In this document: positions 1-8,398 of the stretch, piece after piece | Layout: every line of letters starts with the position of its first letter | How positions within the stretch are numbered: position 1 is the stretch's first letter | Source: Anaerolineae bacterium | GTDB lineage: Bacteria; Chloroflexota; Anaerolineae; Aggregatilineales; Aggregatilineaceae | Length of the DNA: 59,407 nucleotides | Assembly: GCA_018432315.1 (NCBI GenBank) | Contig: JAHDLB010000022.1 | Span: forward strand, 76,247-135,653 | Direction of reading: 5' to 3' | Program-made: the position numbers and the translations under genes | Notes under the pieces: model-generated | What the model was told of the DNA's origin: nothing | The model's input: the letters and a program-made list of their open reading frames with translations, nothing else | The model's database searches: none

Positions 1-15
1 TTGTAGAATGAGGAC

Positions 16-963
16 ATGGACAACGAAATCAGAAGACGATTGACGTGGATCAGGTTGTATGAAGAAACGGGCGATGCCGGGTTCGTCTGTCGTCGCTGCG
101 GCATATCACGTCCAACATTGAGAAAATGGCTGCAACGCTACCAGGCTGAGGGTGAAGCAGGTCTTCGCAGCCGGAGTCGACGGCCACATCGTTCCCCCAA
201 CCGCAAGGTATTTGAGCAGGAAACCCAGTGGATACTGGAACTGAGACGGACACGGCACCTGGGAGCTCGCCGTATTCAAAATGAACTCAAACGACTGTAT
301 GACTGCCAGCTAGGGCTCGCGACCATCCAGAAGGTACTGCAACAGCACAACGTTCCTCCCCTCAAGCGGTTTCGTCGCAAACAACGTTACCAACGCTACC
401 AGCGACCGGTACCTGGAGACCGCGTCCAGATGGACACCTGCAAGATTGCGCCAGGACTGTATCAGTACACAGCAGTAGATGACTGTTCGCGTTTTCTAGT
501 CGTAGCCTTGTTTTCCCGTCGAACAGCTGCCCATACCATCGAATTCATCGACCGTGTGGTGGAGCAAATGCCATTTCCAATCCAGCGATTTCAGACCGAT
601 AACGGACGTGAGTTTACGGCTTATAAGGTTCAGGATTTGCTGCTGGACTGGGGGATCAAATTCCGGCCAATCCGTCCTGCCACGCCTCGTCTTAATGGCA
701 AGGTCGAGCGTGCGCAGAAGACCGTTCTGGCTGAGTTCTACCCCACGGTGACCCTGGAAGATGTTGATTTACAGGATAAGTTGGAGCAGTGGCAGTTTTA
801 CTACAACTGGCAACGTGTTCATGGTTTGCTAGGCAAGACACCCATCGACCGATGCTGCGAATTGTTTGACAAAACACCATTCTCAGAAGAAATCGATCTG
901 CTTTTCGATGAGGTCAGGGAACGTCAGTTGCAAAACACACGGCAACTCAGAAAAGTGAAATGA
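16..963 (+). mobile_element. IS481-type DDE transposase
   Basis: The 315-residue protein has the IS481 layout. An N-terminal helix-turn-helix (CRRCGISRPTLRKWLQRY, about residues 25-42) is followed by an RNase H-like integrase core. The three acidic catalytic positions are visible: the first D in QMDTCKIA (about 139), the second in QTDNGREF (about 194), and the E in NGKVERAQK. Family members move IS elements by cutting at the inverted-repeat ends. The length matches a complete family member and the frame is open throughout. No terminal inverted repeats could be recognised: the left end would lie at or before base 1, and nothing convincing follows the stop codon. It marks the left edge of the accessory region. 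Family is confident; whether the IS is intact is unknown. Confidence 0.9.
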
Positions 964-1296
964 TGTCTGTGAATCGCACATGTAACCGATGCTGCCTGAC
1001 TTATCACACTGCACAGACGCTCGATGAGAGTTTGCGGGAATTGGTGCTCTGCTGCCCGCCGCTTCGATAAATCATCCAACCAGACAGTTTATCCATACCA
1101 GGTTTTGAGTTGCTTTTTGCGCCTACAAGTGGCTGGTATAAATGTTATACTGCTCGGAAACGATTTTGAGTCGGATGAGATTGAAATCAACAATCAGTCT
1201 TCAACCAAAACACCCAGCTGAACGGTTTTGAAGCTAACCATTCACTACATGCCAATGAGAAGCCAGTCAGCTTGACCTGATTTGAAAAGTGATCAC
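964..1296. other. Gene-free stretch between the IS and a methylase
   Basis: No convincing coding region is seen in these 333 bases. A TGGTATAAAT element at about 1134-1143 and a TATACT at about 1146-1151 could be overlapping -10 boxes reading toward the downstream methylase, but no good -35 accompanies them. The segment after the transposase stop may contain the right end of the IS; no repeat partner could be assigned. Confidence 0.4.
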
Positions 1297-2661
1297 ATGG
1301 ACTTAACCGACCGAAAACCACAGACTCGCAGCCGATTGATTGAGATGCTGAGACAGGACTTGGATTTTCATGATGAGGACAGTCTTTACGCTTCTCATAA
1401 CTACCATTCTTTTCCTGCGAAATTCCCGCCGCAGCTACCTCGTCTACTGATTAGCGCTCTTTCTAATCCCTGGGATATCGTTTTGGATCCCATGGTTGGG
1501 TCAGGCACTACGGTGGTTGAGGCGGCTCTTTTGGGGCGCAATGCCTTAGGCTTTGATATTGATCCCCTGGCTGTTCTGTTATCCCGAGTGAAGATAACCC
1601 CTGTCGACAAATGTGAGGTCGAACAGATCGGAGCGATAGTCCACGAACGAGCTACAGAGGCTTCACAAACTCAACGACTTGAACAACGGCTTGAATCTGC
1701 TTGGGATTCAAGGACTCGGAAATTCATTGATTTCTGGTTTGCACGTGAGACTCAAGTAGAGCTGTTTGCCCTCGCTAATGAGATCAATAAAGTCCCAGAT
1801 ACTAAAATTCGCGACTTCCTGCGGTTAGTATTCTCCAGCATTATAGTTACAAAATCCGGAGGGGTGTCTTTGGCCTTTGATCTCGCTCATACTCGTCCAC
1901 ACCGAGCTAAGGTTGTTTATTCCTCTTCAGGGACACTACTGTTGGGTTCCGAAAACCTTAATAGCAACTCTTCGAGGGTGCAGCTTCTAACAAAAATTCT
2001 GCGATCCCCTTTAGACGAATTTGGAAAGCGCCTGGAACGCAATTTAGCCAACTTACCCAGTGCTTCTAACGCGGAAATCATAGCACAAATACAATTTGGA
2101 AATGCCCAACGGCTTCCTCTATCTGATGCGGTCATCGATCTTATTGTTACTTCTCCTCCATATATTTCGAATGCAATTGACTACATGAGGGCTCACAAAT
2201 TTTCACTCGTCTGGTTTGGCTATCCAATAGATAGTCTGCGCCGTATCAGGCAAAAGTATATTGGAGGAGAGTCAACAGTGGATATCCCCTATACCGAAAT
2301 GCCACCCACCACTCAGCGCCTAATCGCCAAGATCTCCGAAAAAGATCCGAAGAAATCGTTGGTGGTTCACCGTTACTTCTCTGAGATGGCACGAACACTG
2401 AGAGAAATGTACCGCGTTCTCAAACCGAACAGGGCAGCTATCTTGGTTGTGGGAACCTCAATGTTAAAAGGAATTGACACTGAAATCAGCGAATGTTTGT
2501 CTGAAATCGGACAGGAAATTGGTTTTGATGTTCCATGTGTTGGGGTTAGAAATCTTGATCGGAATCGACGTATGCTCCCCGCGAGTATGAATGGCATTCA
2601 AGGGTCGCAAATCGAGCGACGAATGCACAGTGAATATGTTATCGGTTTTTTCAAGCCATAG
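1297..2661 (+). CDS. Site-specific DNA methyltransferase (TSPPY type)
   Basis: A DNA amino-methyltransferase. The AdoMet-binding motif I (DPMVGSGTT, about residues 64-72) comes first, followed by a GFDIDP acidic loop. The catalytic motif IV TSPPY lies near residue 285. That order and the S-P-P-Y form fit N4-cytosine or N6-adenine methylases; the target base cannot be told. The start is uncertain: ATG at 1297 is used, and an in-frame TTG at 1282 is possible; neither has a strong ribosome site. It is read opposite to the whole defence island and has no adjacent nuclease, so it is either an orphan or protects DNA from one of the nucleases on the minus strand. Protein of about 454 residues, complete. 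Confidence 0.85.
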   Translation: MDLTDRKPQTRSRLIEMLRQDLDFHDEDSLYASHNYHSFPAKFPPQLPRLLISALSNPWDIVLDPMVGSGTTVVEAALLGRNALGFDIDPLAVLLSRVKITPVDKCEVEQIGAIVHERATEASQTQRLEQRLESAWDSRTRKFIDFWFARETQVELFALANEINKVPDTKIRDFLRLVFSSIIVTKSGGVSLAFDLAHTRPHRAKVVYSSSGTLLLGSENLNSNSSRVQLLTKILRSPLDEFGKRLERNLANLPSASNAEIIAQIQFGNAQRLPLSDAVIDLIVTSPPYISNAIDYMRAHKFSLVWFGYPIDSLRRIRQKYIGGESTVDIPYTEMPPTTQRLIAKISEKDPKKSLVVHRYFSEMARTLREMYRVLKPNRAAILVVGTSMLKGIDTEISECLSEIGQEIGFDVPCVGVRNLDRNRRMLPASMNGIQGSQIERRMHSEYVIGFFKP

Positions 2662-2764
2662 GCGTTTTAATCAATTGTCAAAATTCAGTGCTGACGACCG
2701 CTTTTTTTCGTGTGTTGGATGCGCTATACCCAAGACGTTGCTCAAGGTTTGTGAGGACACAGCC

Positions 2765-3022
2765 CTACGTCAGATCGAAAGCCATTGTGAAACTCGTGCC
2801 CACTCGGCTGGTGTCGGTGTCATCATCCCCTGTCCCTTGGTAGATCTCGGCTAGCTCGACCAGGTCAGCGTATCGCCATCCGCTGGTCAAGTCCAACAGA
2901 CTATCGACTTCAGACATAACGGCATCAACTTGCGCTGGCTGCAACTGGAGAAGGTCCTTTGCAATCTGGCGCAGCTTTTCTTGCGCCGCGTATATTTTGT
3001 CCTGGTGGGTAGCTGATTTCAT
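2765..3022 (-). CDS. Small hypothetical protein
   Basis: An 85-residue protein preceded by AGGAG seven bases before the ATG. It is mainly predicted helical (residues 1-50, rich in Q, A, L and E) with an acidic, threonine-rich stretch (GTGDDDTDTS) near the C-terminus. No family is recognised. It lies downstream of the terminator that closes the HerA operon, so it is probably transcribed on its own; a TATAGT element (3049-3054 on the minus strand) could be its -10 box. It converges on the methylase gene ending at 2661. Confidence 0.6.
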   Translation of the reverse strand: MKSATHQDKIYAAQEKLRQIAKDLLQLQPAQVDAVMSEVDSLLDLTSGWRYADLVELAEIYQGTGDDDTDTSRVGTSFTMAFDLT

Positions 3023-3086
3023 ATGAGCTCTCCTGTTTTTCGGCCATCACTATATATTCCGGGCTCATTGGCGAAATGCGATGCAG

Positions 3087-3114
3087 AAAAAAACGCCTGT
3101 ACCGAACAGGCGTT
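3087..3114 (-). terminator. Rho-independent terminator after HerA
   Basis: A 9-base-pair perfect stem (AACGCCTGT at 3092-3100 pairing with ACAGGCGTT at 3106-3114, loop of 5) is followed, on the minus strand, by a run of seven T. It lies just after the stop of the HerA gene and defines the 3-prime end of the sigma/peptidase/NurA/HerA unit. Confidence 0.85.
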
Positions 3115-3142
3115 ATCATACCAGCTCTCAATATGCGTCGAG

Positions 3143-5011
3143 TCAATCAACCATGCGGAGTTTGCAGGGGGTGGGGTCAATCGCAACCATCAATGCCCGG
3201 GATACGCCTTCAACCTTGACAACGGCTTGTCCTGCTGACAGATTGCGGACACGGTCCCACATGGTCTCATCAATACCCCCAATCGACCGCTTAAGTGTGC
3301 CGATGGTGTTGGCGTCGCCAATCTTGTGGAGAATATAGCTGTTGATGAGTGCGAGTACCTCGTCAGGTAAGTGTTGCGGTAGCTGTGTGATAAATACCAT
3401 CCCCAGCCAACGCTTGCGCCCGCGTTTTGCGATCTTTGCAACTTGTTCAAACAGTTTCTCCATCTTGGCGATGCGTTGGCGAGATAGGAATTCGTGTGCT
3501 TCTTCGATCATCATCATGACACGCGGCGGGGTAGTCCTCTGTTCTTGGGCATTCTTGTAGTTTCTCTCTTGTTGTTCCTGAACACCGCGTAATAGCTCGG
3601 CGATAACAAGATTGTTGATCTGCGGGGATGTTGTGTCACTCAGATCAATGATCGTCACTTGTCCTGGAGTTGTTATAGCTGCGTAATCTGGGGTTTTATC
3701 TGTCACGTCAAAAATATTGAGACGCGTTAATGTGCCCAACTTTCCCTGTAGCGCTCGCCAGCTTCGAAAATCACCGGGCACCGACTTTTTTCGCTGTTCT
3801 ACGTAGCGATAGAATTCGGCGCTTCGGCTGTAGAACGTTTTGTTTCTGATATATGGTAAATCATCTTGGTTGCCGCCCGCGTGAATGTGCGCGAACATTT
3901 GCACAACATCATAAACTACATCAAGCGTTATAAAAGGATAACCTCGTTCAAACTCATCGATTTCAAGTGCAAGAGCTTTGTCATTAGCTTCTACCGGCCA
4001 AATCTTCATCGTTTCCAATATTCGCTTCGCCGTATCATAAGCGGCAAAATAACGATCCTGTTGCGCAGTCGTCAGATCTAAGATTTCCATGACAGCATAT
4101 GGAGAAAGCTGATCAAACGAAATGCTAAATTCGTACTGAGGCTGGAAATCCTCATTCGTGCCTTCGCGGCCAACCAGGCGCAGTATTTGAACGTTTGCTA
4201 CGCCTTTGGGCTGCATATCCCGCTGTTCTAGCAACTCTTCCATTGTTGCGTCTTCCGTTGGGTACATAATCTCTGTATATTCCCCTTCGGTGTCAAAAAC
4301 AATGGTGGCAATGTCCGCCTGTTGGAATTGATTGATCAGACGCGAGACGGTAGTTGATTTTCCGCCACCAGTCGTACCAAGAATACCGAGATGCCGCGGC
4401 AGAACTTGTTTGCTGTTGGGATTCAAGCCATATTCAAGATCTGTGTATCCAAGTACCAATCCGAGTTGAATTCCTGTTTGCAGCCCTAAGAAATGGGCGG
4501 TGTCGTCATCTGATAAAGCAAACACCGGACTATTCGGCAAGGGTCGAAATCTGGGCGGTACCAGCTTACCTCTCTCTGTAAGCTCTCCAAGGATTTCGAC
4601 GTTGGCCCGCCCATGATAGTTGGGCATCAGAATCCCACCCCGCACATTGGCCGACACCATAATGGGCGAGTCTGCTTTTAGTCCGTCCGGCTCAGAAAAA
4701 GGTCCTTGGGTGACAATGCCAATATAGTCACGATCCCATTCACCGCTTTTCTTCTTACTGCGAATATAGAGCAGCGCTTGCGATGGAATATGTTCGATAT
4801 TATCTGGAGTAGTGAGCACAACAATTTGATTGTCTTTGCTTGCCTGAGTGTCAAACATTGAGCGGCCAATAGCATCTAGCTCGTCTTCTGGAATCTGGTG
4901 ACTTCCACCCAGCTCCTCAGCAGTTTCTTCAATGTCATCCAAGGCGTCAGTCGGTACTCTACCTGATTGAAATTGCATGTGGGTCTCTCCTCTTTCGTCG
5001 AAATCAGCCAT
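3143..5011 (-). CDS. herA: HerA-like ATP-driven DNA translocase
   Basis: A hexameric FtsK/HerA superfamily ATPase that pumps double-stranded DNA and usually works with NurA or another nuclease. The protein (622 residues) has an N-terminal HAS-barrel-like region (about 60-160). It has Walker A GTTGGGKST at 212-220 and a Walker B with catalytic glutamate (RVMMMIEEAHEFLS) near 495-507. A QLPQHLPDEV sensor-like segment follows, and the C-terminal part carries a plausible arginine finger. The start is ambiguous between ATG 5011 (GGGGAT upstream) and ATG 4978, which has a better GAGGAG site. It lies 17 bases after the NurA-like gene and is last in the sigma/small protein/ImmA/NurA/HerA unit, ending at a terminator. 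In bacteria, HerA-nuclease pairs outside DNA repair are typically anti-phage effectors; that role is inferred from the location. Confidence 0.88.
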   Translation of the reverse strand: MADFDERGETHMQFQSGRVPTDALDDIEETAEELGGSHQIPEDELDAIGRSMFDTQASKDNQIVVLTTPDNIEHIPSQALLYIRSKKKSGEWDRDYIGIVTQGPFSEPDGLKADSPIMVSANVRGGILMPNYHGRANVEILGELTERGKLVPPRFRPLPNSPVFALSDDDTAHFLGLQTGIQLGLVLGYTDLEYGLNPNSKQVLPRHLGILGTTGGGKSTTVSRLINQFQQADIATIVFDTEGEYTEIMYPTEDATMEELLEQRDMQPKGVANVQILRLVGREGTNEDFQPQYEFSISFDQLSPYAVMEILDLTTAQQDRYFAAYDTAKRILETMKIWPVEANDKALALEIDEFERGYPFITLDVVYDVVQMFAHIHAGGNQDDLPYIRNKTFYSRSAEFYRYVEQRKKSVPGDFRSWRALQGKLGTLTRLNIFDVTDKTPDYAAITTPGQVTIIDLSDTTSPQINNLVIAELLRGVQEQQERNYKNAQEQRTTPPRVMMMIEEAHEFLSRQRIAKMEKLFEQVAKIAKRGRKRWLGMVFITQLPQHLPDEVLALINSYILHKIGDANTIGTLKRSIGGIDETMWDRVRNLSAGQAVVKVEGVSRALMVAIDPTPCKLRMVD

Positions 5012-5028
5012 TGCTATCCCCTGGAGAT

Positions 5029-6264
5029 TTAGCCCGGACGATTCGCACGTTCAGGCGTGTAGCTGAATGGAGCACCGGCGCTAAGATAAGCAGTATCCAC
5101 GCTTGGGGCGAAACTATCGGCTCCCATCAAGTTACGACACACGGTATCAGCCAGATCTATCAGTGTGGGAAAACCACGGTGTTCGACTAAAACACTATCA
5201 GCCATAGCTATTAGCGCGGCCTGGTGAATGAATTGACGATGGCCGAAAAACACTTGTGCTGGCGCGATTCGATTAGTGCGGTAAATGCCGATGAGAACAT
5301 TCGGTCCTACCGTATTCGCAAACTCCAAAGCTCTATTCCGTTCACGTGCCGCATAGTGCCCTTTTTCAATAATCTTGAGCATTTGATCTTTGGCCGATTC
5401 CACGACGATGTATTCAAGCGGATTCAGGGCATCGCCTAGAGTTGGATATAGCCGACCACGAGTACTTGTTGTACTTGGCACGTAGACGAAACGCCGATGT
5501 ACACCGAGTAGTTGATGCAGTATCTCGAGACCCTTTTCAAGCAGGGTCGGGGAGCCCGAACCAGTCAGAATCTCGTAGGGAGCAGGTATTCCGTGTCCCA
5601 TCCGCCACGGTTTATTCGAGCGATTTAGCAAAATGGCCCGTTCGGCGTATGCCATTACGCCACGTCTGGCCAATGCACTGAGTTGGTTCTGTTTTTCTTC
5701 TTCATCAATTGCCCCGCGCTCTGATCGTCGTTGCAGCAAGTCTAGGGTTTCAGATACTACGTCGGTGCTCTGCTGCCTTAAGTCCCGGCGGAACAGTCTG
5801 TGGGCCCAGGTCCCTTGCTCGCCATGATAAGAAACCAGCGCTACGCCAATCTGAGTAACAGTTAATGGCAGTCGATCATCGACATGAGAATTTCCATCAC
5901 AAGCTTCGACTCCGCCATTGAATAAAAGGTCACTGTGAACCTTCTCAATTTCCTCTACAGTTGCCTGATAAACACCTGATTCCGGAACCGACGTAGGGCT
6001 GTCATATAGTCTAGGGAAAATCATATCTCTCACTTGTGCTCGAATATTGTTTCCTTGTTCTACCGCCTCCATCACCTCGCTTTCAAGGCGATTGTAAAGT
6101 AGCAACAGATCATCATGTGATGACCACGTATCAATATCCAGTGTTTGATCCAGTGATTCCCCAAAAGATGAGGTAAAGTCGTTACCCTCTAGGATGAAGT
6201 CGTCCATCAGCAATCCTATCGCCTTTGCATCTTTTTCCGAACGAACTACACAATATTCCGACAC
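5029..6264 (-). CDS. nurA: NurA-like nuclease
   Basis: A 411-residue protein with the layout of NurA, a manganese-dependent RNase H-like 5-prime nuclease that partners HerA. The likely first catalytic aspartate is in VEACDGNSH (about D123), followed by the hydrophobic strand TQIGVALVSYHG. The C-terminal HRGFPTLIDLADTVCRN matches the conserved end of NurA, which carries the last metal ligand. The start is a GTG at 6264 without a clear ribosome site. It sits 17 bases upstream of HerA and 35 bases downstream of the ImmA/IrrE peptidase, all on one strand. The assignment rests on these motifs plus the HerA neighbour; overall sequence is divergent, so another nuclease fold is possible. Confidence 0.72.
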   Translation of the reverse strand: MSEYCVVRSEKDAKAIGLLMDDFILEGNDFTSSFGESLDQTLDIDTWSSHDDLLLLYNRLESEVMEAVEQGNNIRAQVRDMIFPRLYDSPTSVPESGVYQATVEEIEKVHSDLLFNGGVEACDGNSHVDDRLPLTVTQIGVALVSYHGEQGTWAHRLFRRDLRQQSTDVVSETLDLLQRRSERGAIDEEEKQNQLSALARRGVMAYAERAILLNRSNKPWRMGHGIPAPYEILTGSGSPTLLEKGLEILHQLLGVHRRFVYVPSTTSTRGRLYPTLGDALNPLEYIVVESAKDQMLKIIEKGHYAARERNRALEFANTVGPNVLIGIYRTNRIAPAQVFFGHRQFIHQAALIAMADSVLVEHRGFPTLIDLADTVCRNLMGADSFAPSVDTAYLSAGAPFSYTPERANRPG

Positions 6265-6299
6265 GGGATCAAAAATGCGACAGTCTTATGCGTTACACC

Positions 6300-7055
6300 T
6301 CATAAACCTAGCCAGTCGCGAATGTTTTCCTTCCTTTGATAATAATTCGCAATCCTTTTTGCATATTCGTGTGTGGTCGATTGGGGGAGGCCAAAGGCAA
6401 ACAAAAGAATCGGACCAATTCGCCTTACTATTTCGTCTGATGGTAAAGAAAAGGGTTCAACTTGAGCCTTCATCAGTACATCCTTGTGAGGAGCTAAAAG
6501 CTCAAAGGCAATCTGATCCGCTCTTGTTTCGGATTGAGTAGTATCATTGCTGAGGATTTGATTCTTCGGTCCGCGTAACAGCAAATCTACGTAAACGTAG
6601 AGTTGGGTGCAGGATAAAACGGCATGAACCCGCTCAATTTCGGTGGGCTGACGGTTACCATCTAGAACTTCCGTAATTTCACTACCCAGAACTTCAATGG
6701 CTCGTTGGCGCGGTGCTAAATAGTCTCTCAAAAAATGACCTGTTTCATGGGCAATGGTAAAGCGGATTTCCCCCGAGTTGGCCTTACTATCTACAAATAT
6801 GTATCCCTTGCCACGCGCCGCAACCAAACACCCAAACACTTGACGAGTCTGTCCCTTAACACGGTCTGGGAGTATCAGTTTTTTCGTTTGCAGCCACCAG
6901 TGTACTTTTTGAAGATCAAGATCGGGAAGTGGAACACATGTAATCTGCAATCGCCACAATATGCTCTCGAGGTTCCGTGGAAATGACTTGTCTTTTTCAG
7001 GTACATCCTGCCAGAATTTTGACACGATAGAGTCTATTTCCTGATCCAGGAACAT
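6300..7055 (-). CDS. ImmA/IrrE-type metallopeptidase, copy 1
   Basis: A 251-residue zinc peptidase of the ImmA/IrrE (COG2856) family. The zinc site is HETGH at 103-107 inside FTIAHETGHFL, and the downstream helix ADQIAFELLAP supplies the family's third-ligand region. Known members cleave a partner regulator after a DNA-damage or phage signal (ImmA cuts ImmR, IrrE cuts DdrO, CapP cuts CapH). Here the immediate upstream neighbours are a small acidic-tailed protein (6 bases away) and a sigma-70-like factor, and the downstream genes are NurA- and HerA-like. It therefore likely acts on the small protein or the sigma factor; this is inference. The same gene trio recurs at 45.2-47.1 kb. Confidence 0.87.
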   Translation of the reverse strand: MFLDQEIDSIVSKFWQDVPEKDKSFPRNLESILWRLQITCVPLPDLDLQKVHWWLQTKKLILPDRVKGQTRQVFGCLVAARGKGYIFVDSKANSGEIRFTIAHETGHFLRDYLAPRQRAIEVLGSEITEVLDGNRQPTEIERVHAVLSCTQLYVYVDLLLRGPKNQILSNDTTQSETRADQIAFELLAPHKDVLMKAQVEPFSLPSDEIVRRIGPILLFAFGLPQSTTHEYAKRIANYYQRKENIRDWLGL

Positions 7056-7061
7056 GTAAGT

Positions 7062-7406
7062 TTACTCTTCCTCGTCATCTCGGTCACGAGCTGCCAAGAG
7101 AAGCTGATCATCCGCGGACGATTGGAGATCGCCTAAGTTTTCAATTTCTGTGATAAACGTGGCTATAACATTTACATCGAGAGCTAAGTACTCAGCGATT
7201 TCAGTCATATCCGCGATCCAGTAATTCTTGCGCGGGCGTTTACAAAGCGCGAGCTTCGCCAACTTTTCTGTACTTATTTCTTGGCTCCGAGAGACTGCTT
7301 CCCAACTAGAACTTTCTGAGGTAACAAGCCTATCAATCAGGTTCGCAATCAGAGTAGGGTTTTTCGCAGCCCGTTTCGCCATGCTTATCAGTCTGTCATT
7401 CGACAT
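7062..7406 (-). CDS. Small acidic-tailed protein, candidate peptidase target
   Basis: A 114-residue protein of no recognised family. The middle (about 40-90) has a helix-turn-helix-like look, with ISTEKLAKLALCKRPRK followed by IAEYLALDVNVI. The C-terminus is strongly acidic (AARDRDDEEE). It lies between the sigma-like gene (5 bases upstream) and the ImmA/IrrE peptidase (6 bases downstream), so all three are probably translated from one message in similar amounts. By position it is the best candidate for the protein cleaved by the peptidase, either as a repressor or as an anti-sigma factor. The second module has a 139-residue gene in the same place, also with an acidic end, but the two are not obviously alike in sequence. 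Confidence 0.7.
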   Translation of the reverse strand: MSNDRLISMAKRAAKNPTLIANLIDRLVTSESSSWEAVSRSQEISTEKLAKLALCKRPRKNYWIADMTEIAEYLALDVNVIATFITEIENLGDLQSSADDQLLLAARDRDDEEE

Positions 7407-7411
7407 GATTT

Positions 7412-8053
7412 CTAATCTCTCTTCCTACGTTTGCCAAATCGGGTTAGTTTTTTCTTTAAGCGATCTTTCGCGTTTTTGACTTCGCGACGTTGAACTTCTA
7501 TGGGTTTATGTGCTATTTGCAGCAGGTCGGCATATGGTTCTGTCTCTCGGACATTCTCTATAATCCACAAATGAATGATCTCGATCTCAGTTTCACTTAG
7601 CTCATTTCTCAAATCTTCGATTATTGCATTCACATCTTGCCCAGTGATGGCTTCAACCCATTCGTTGAGTTCTCTTTCTTCTTGTATATTGTTCCGACCT
7701 GCGATTCGATCTGCGATGTCAGGGTCGTCAATGCTAATGGTTTTTCTCTGGCGTCTTTCAACTTTATCTGCGGCGTTTTTTAGATCACCACGCGCATCCA
7801 TTCGCAAATAGCCGACAAGCCCTAAACCTCTTTCCGGATCATATCGCTTGGGGTTTTGCTCATAAAGGAGAAGAGTGTCAGTTGCCACTGTTTCACACAA
7901 CTGCTCATCATTGGTGATACCTGATTGCACTAGATGATCTACGAGATGATCGAGTACTGCTTCGCATAATTCAGCGAATGCCGTTCGACTTTCTGAAAGC
8001 ATACGGTGGTGGATTTCGTTTTGCCACTCCATTGAGGGTTCAGAATGTATCAT
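7412..8053 (-). CDS. Sigma-70-like factor, copy 1
   Basis: A 213-residue protein resembling group IV sigma factors. A region-2-like segment (YDPERGLGLVGYLRMDARGD, about 75-95) matches the conserved fold that binds core polymerase and melts the -10. The C-terminal part (about 150-205) is helical, ends in a very basic tail (KKKLTRFGKRRKRD) and could be region 4. The ATG at 8053 is preceded by AAAGGT. It is the first gene of a five-gene unit leading to NurA and HerA. A gene of the same type heads the module at 45-47 kb. It may direct transcription of this unit or of the island; the promoter it recognises is not known. Similarity is clearest in region 2, so a sigma-like DNA-binding protein that does not recruit polymerase remains possible. 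Confidence 0.68.
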   Translation of the reverse strand: MIHSEPSMEWQNEIHHRMLSESRTAFAELCEAVLDHLVDHLVQSGITNDEQLCETVATDTLLLYEQNPKRYDPERGLGLVGYLRMDARGDLKNAADKVERRQRKTISIDDPDIADRIAGRNNIQEERELNEWVEAITGQDVNAIIEDLRNELSETEIEIIHLWIIENVRETEPYADLLQIAHKPIEVQRREVKNAKDRLKKKLTRFGKRRKRD

Positions 8054-8287
8054 CTACTTTACCTTTTCAGGTGAGATTATGGTCGGTAATAACTGAGGGT
8101 GACTGTAAGTCATAAGGATCTTTCGGAAATAAGCAGCACGAAACCAAGAGAGACATATAGATAGCTTGAACGGTCCGTTGCCGATGGTATTGGCGTCGCT
8201 GCTGTAGAGTCTTTTCCTTGATCAAAACATGTCTTGAGTGCACCTCCAGTTTCGCCAGCGGGCACGGTGCGCTATCGGAAAGTTATG

Positions 8288-8323
8288 GGCGGCATCATTC
8301 GCGACTATTATCGCGAGGCCGCC
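8288..8323. repeat. Two-tier inverted repeat in a 345-base gap
   Basis: GGCGGC (8288-8293) pairs with GCCGCC (8318-8323). Inside it, TCGCGA (8299-8304) pairs with TCGCGA (8311-8316) around a six-base loop. It lies in the non-coding gap 8054-8398 between the Gabija-like helicase and the sigma-led unit, so it could end the upstream transcript (no T run follows) or act as an operator. The rest of the gap shows no gene; the bases just upstream of 8053 must hold any promoter for the sigma gene. Confidence 0.5.
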
Positions 8324-8398
8324 TAGGGCTGGATTTCCTCGTAGATTAATTTTCGGCCACTACAGGGTCCTGATACCCGCCCTTTTTTCAAACCGGTC

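Noticed and set aside
7062-7406. Small module protein as a known CapH/DdrO-type repressor
   Set aside because: The helix-turn-helix pattern is weak and no cleavage-site motif like those repressors was recognised; left as unknown.
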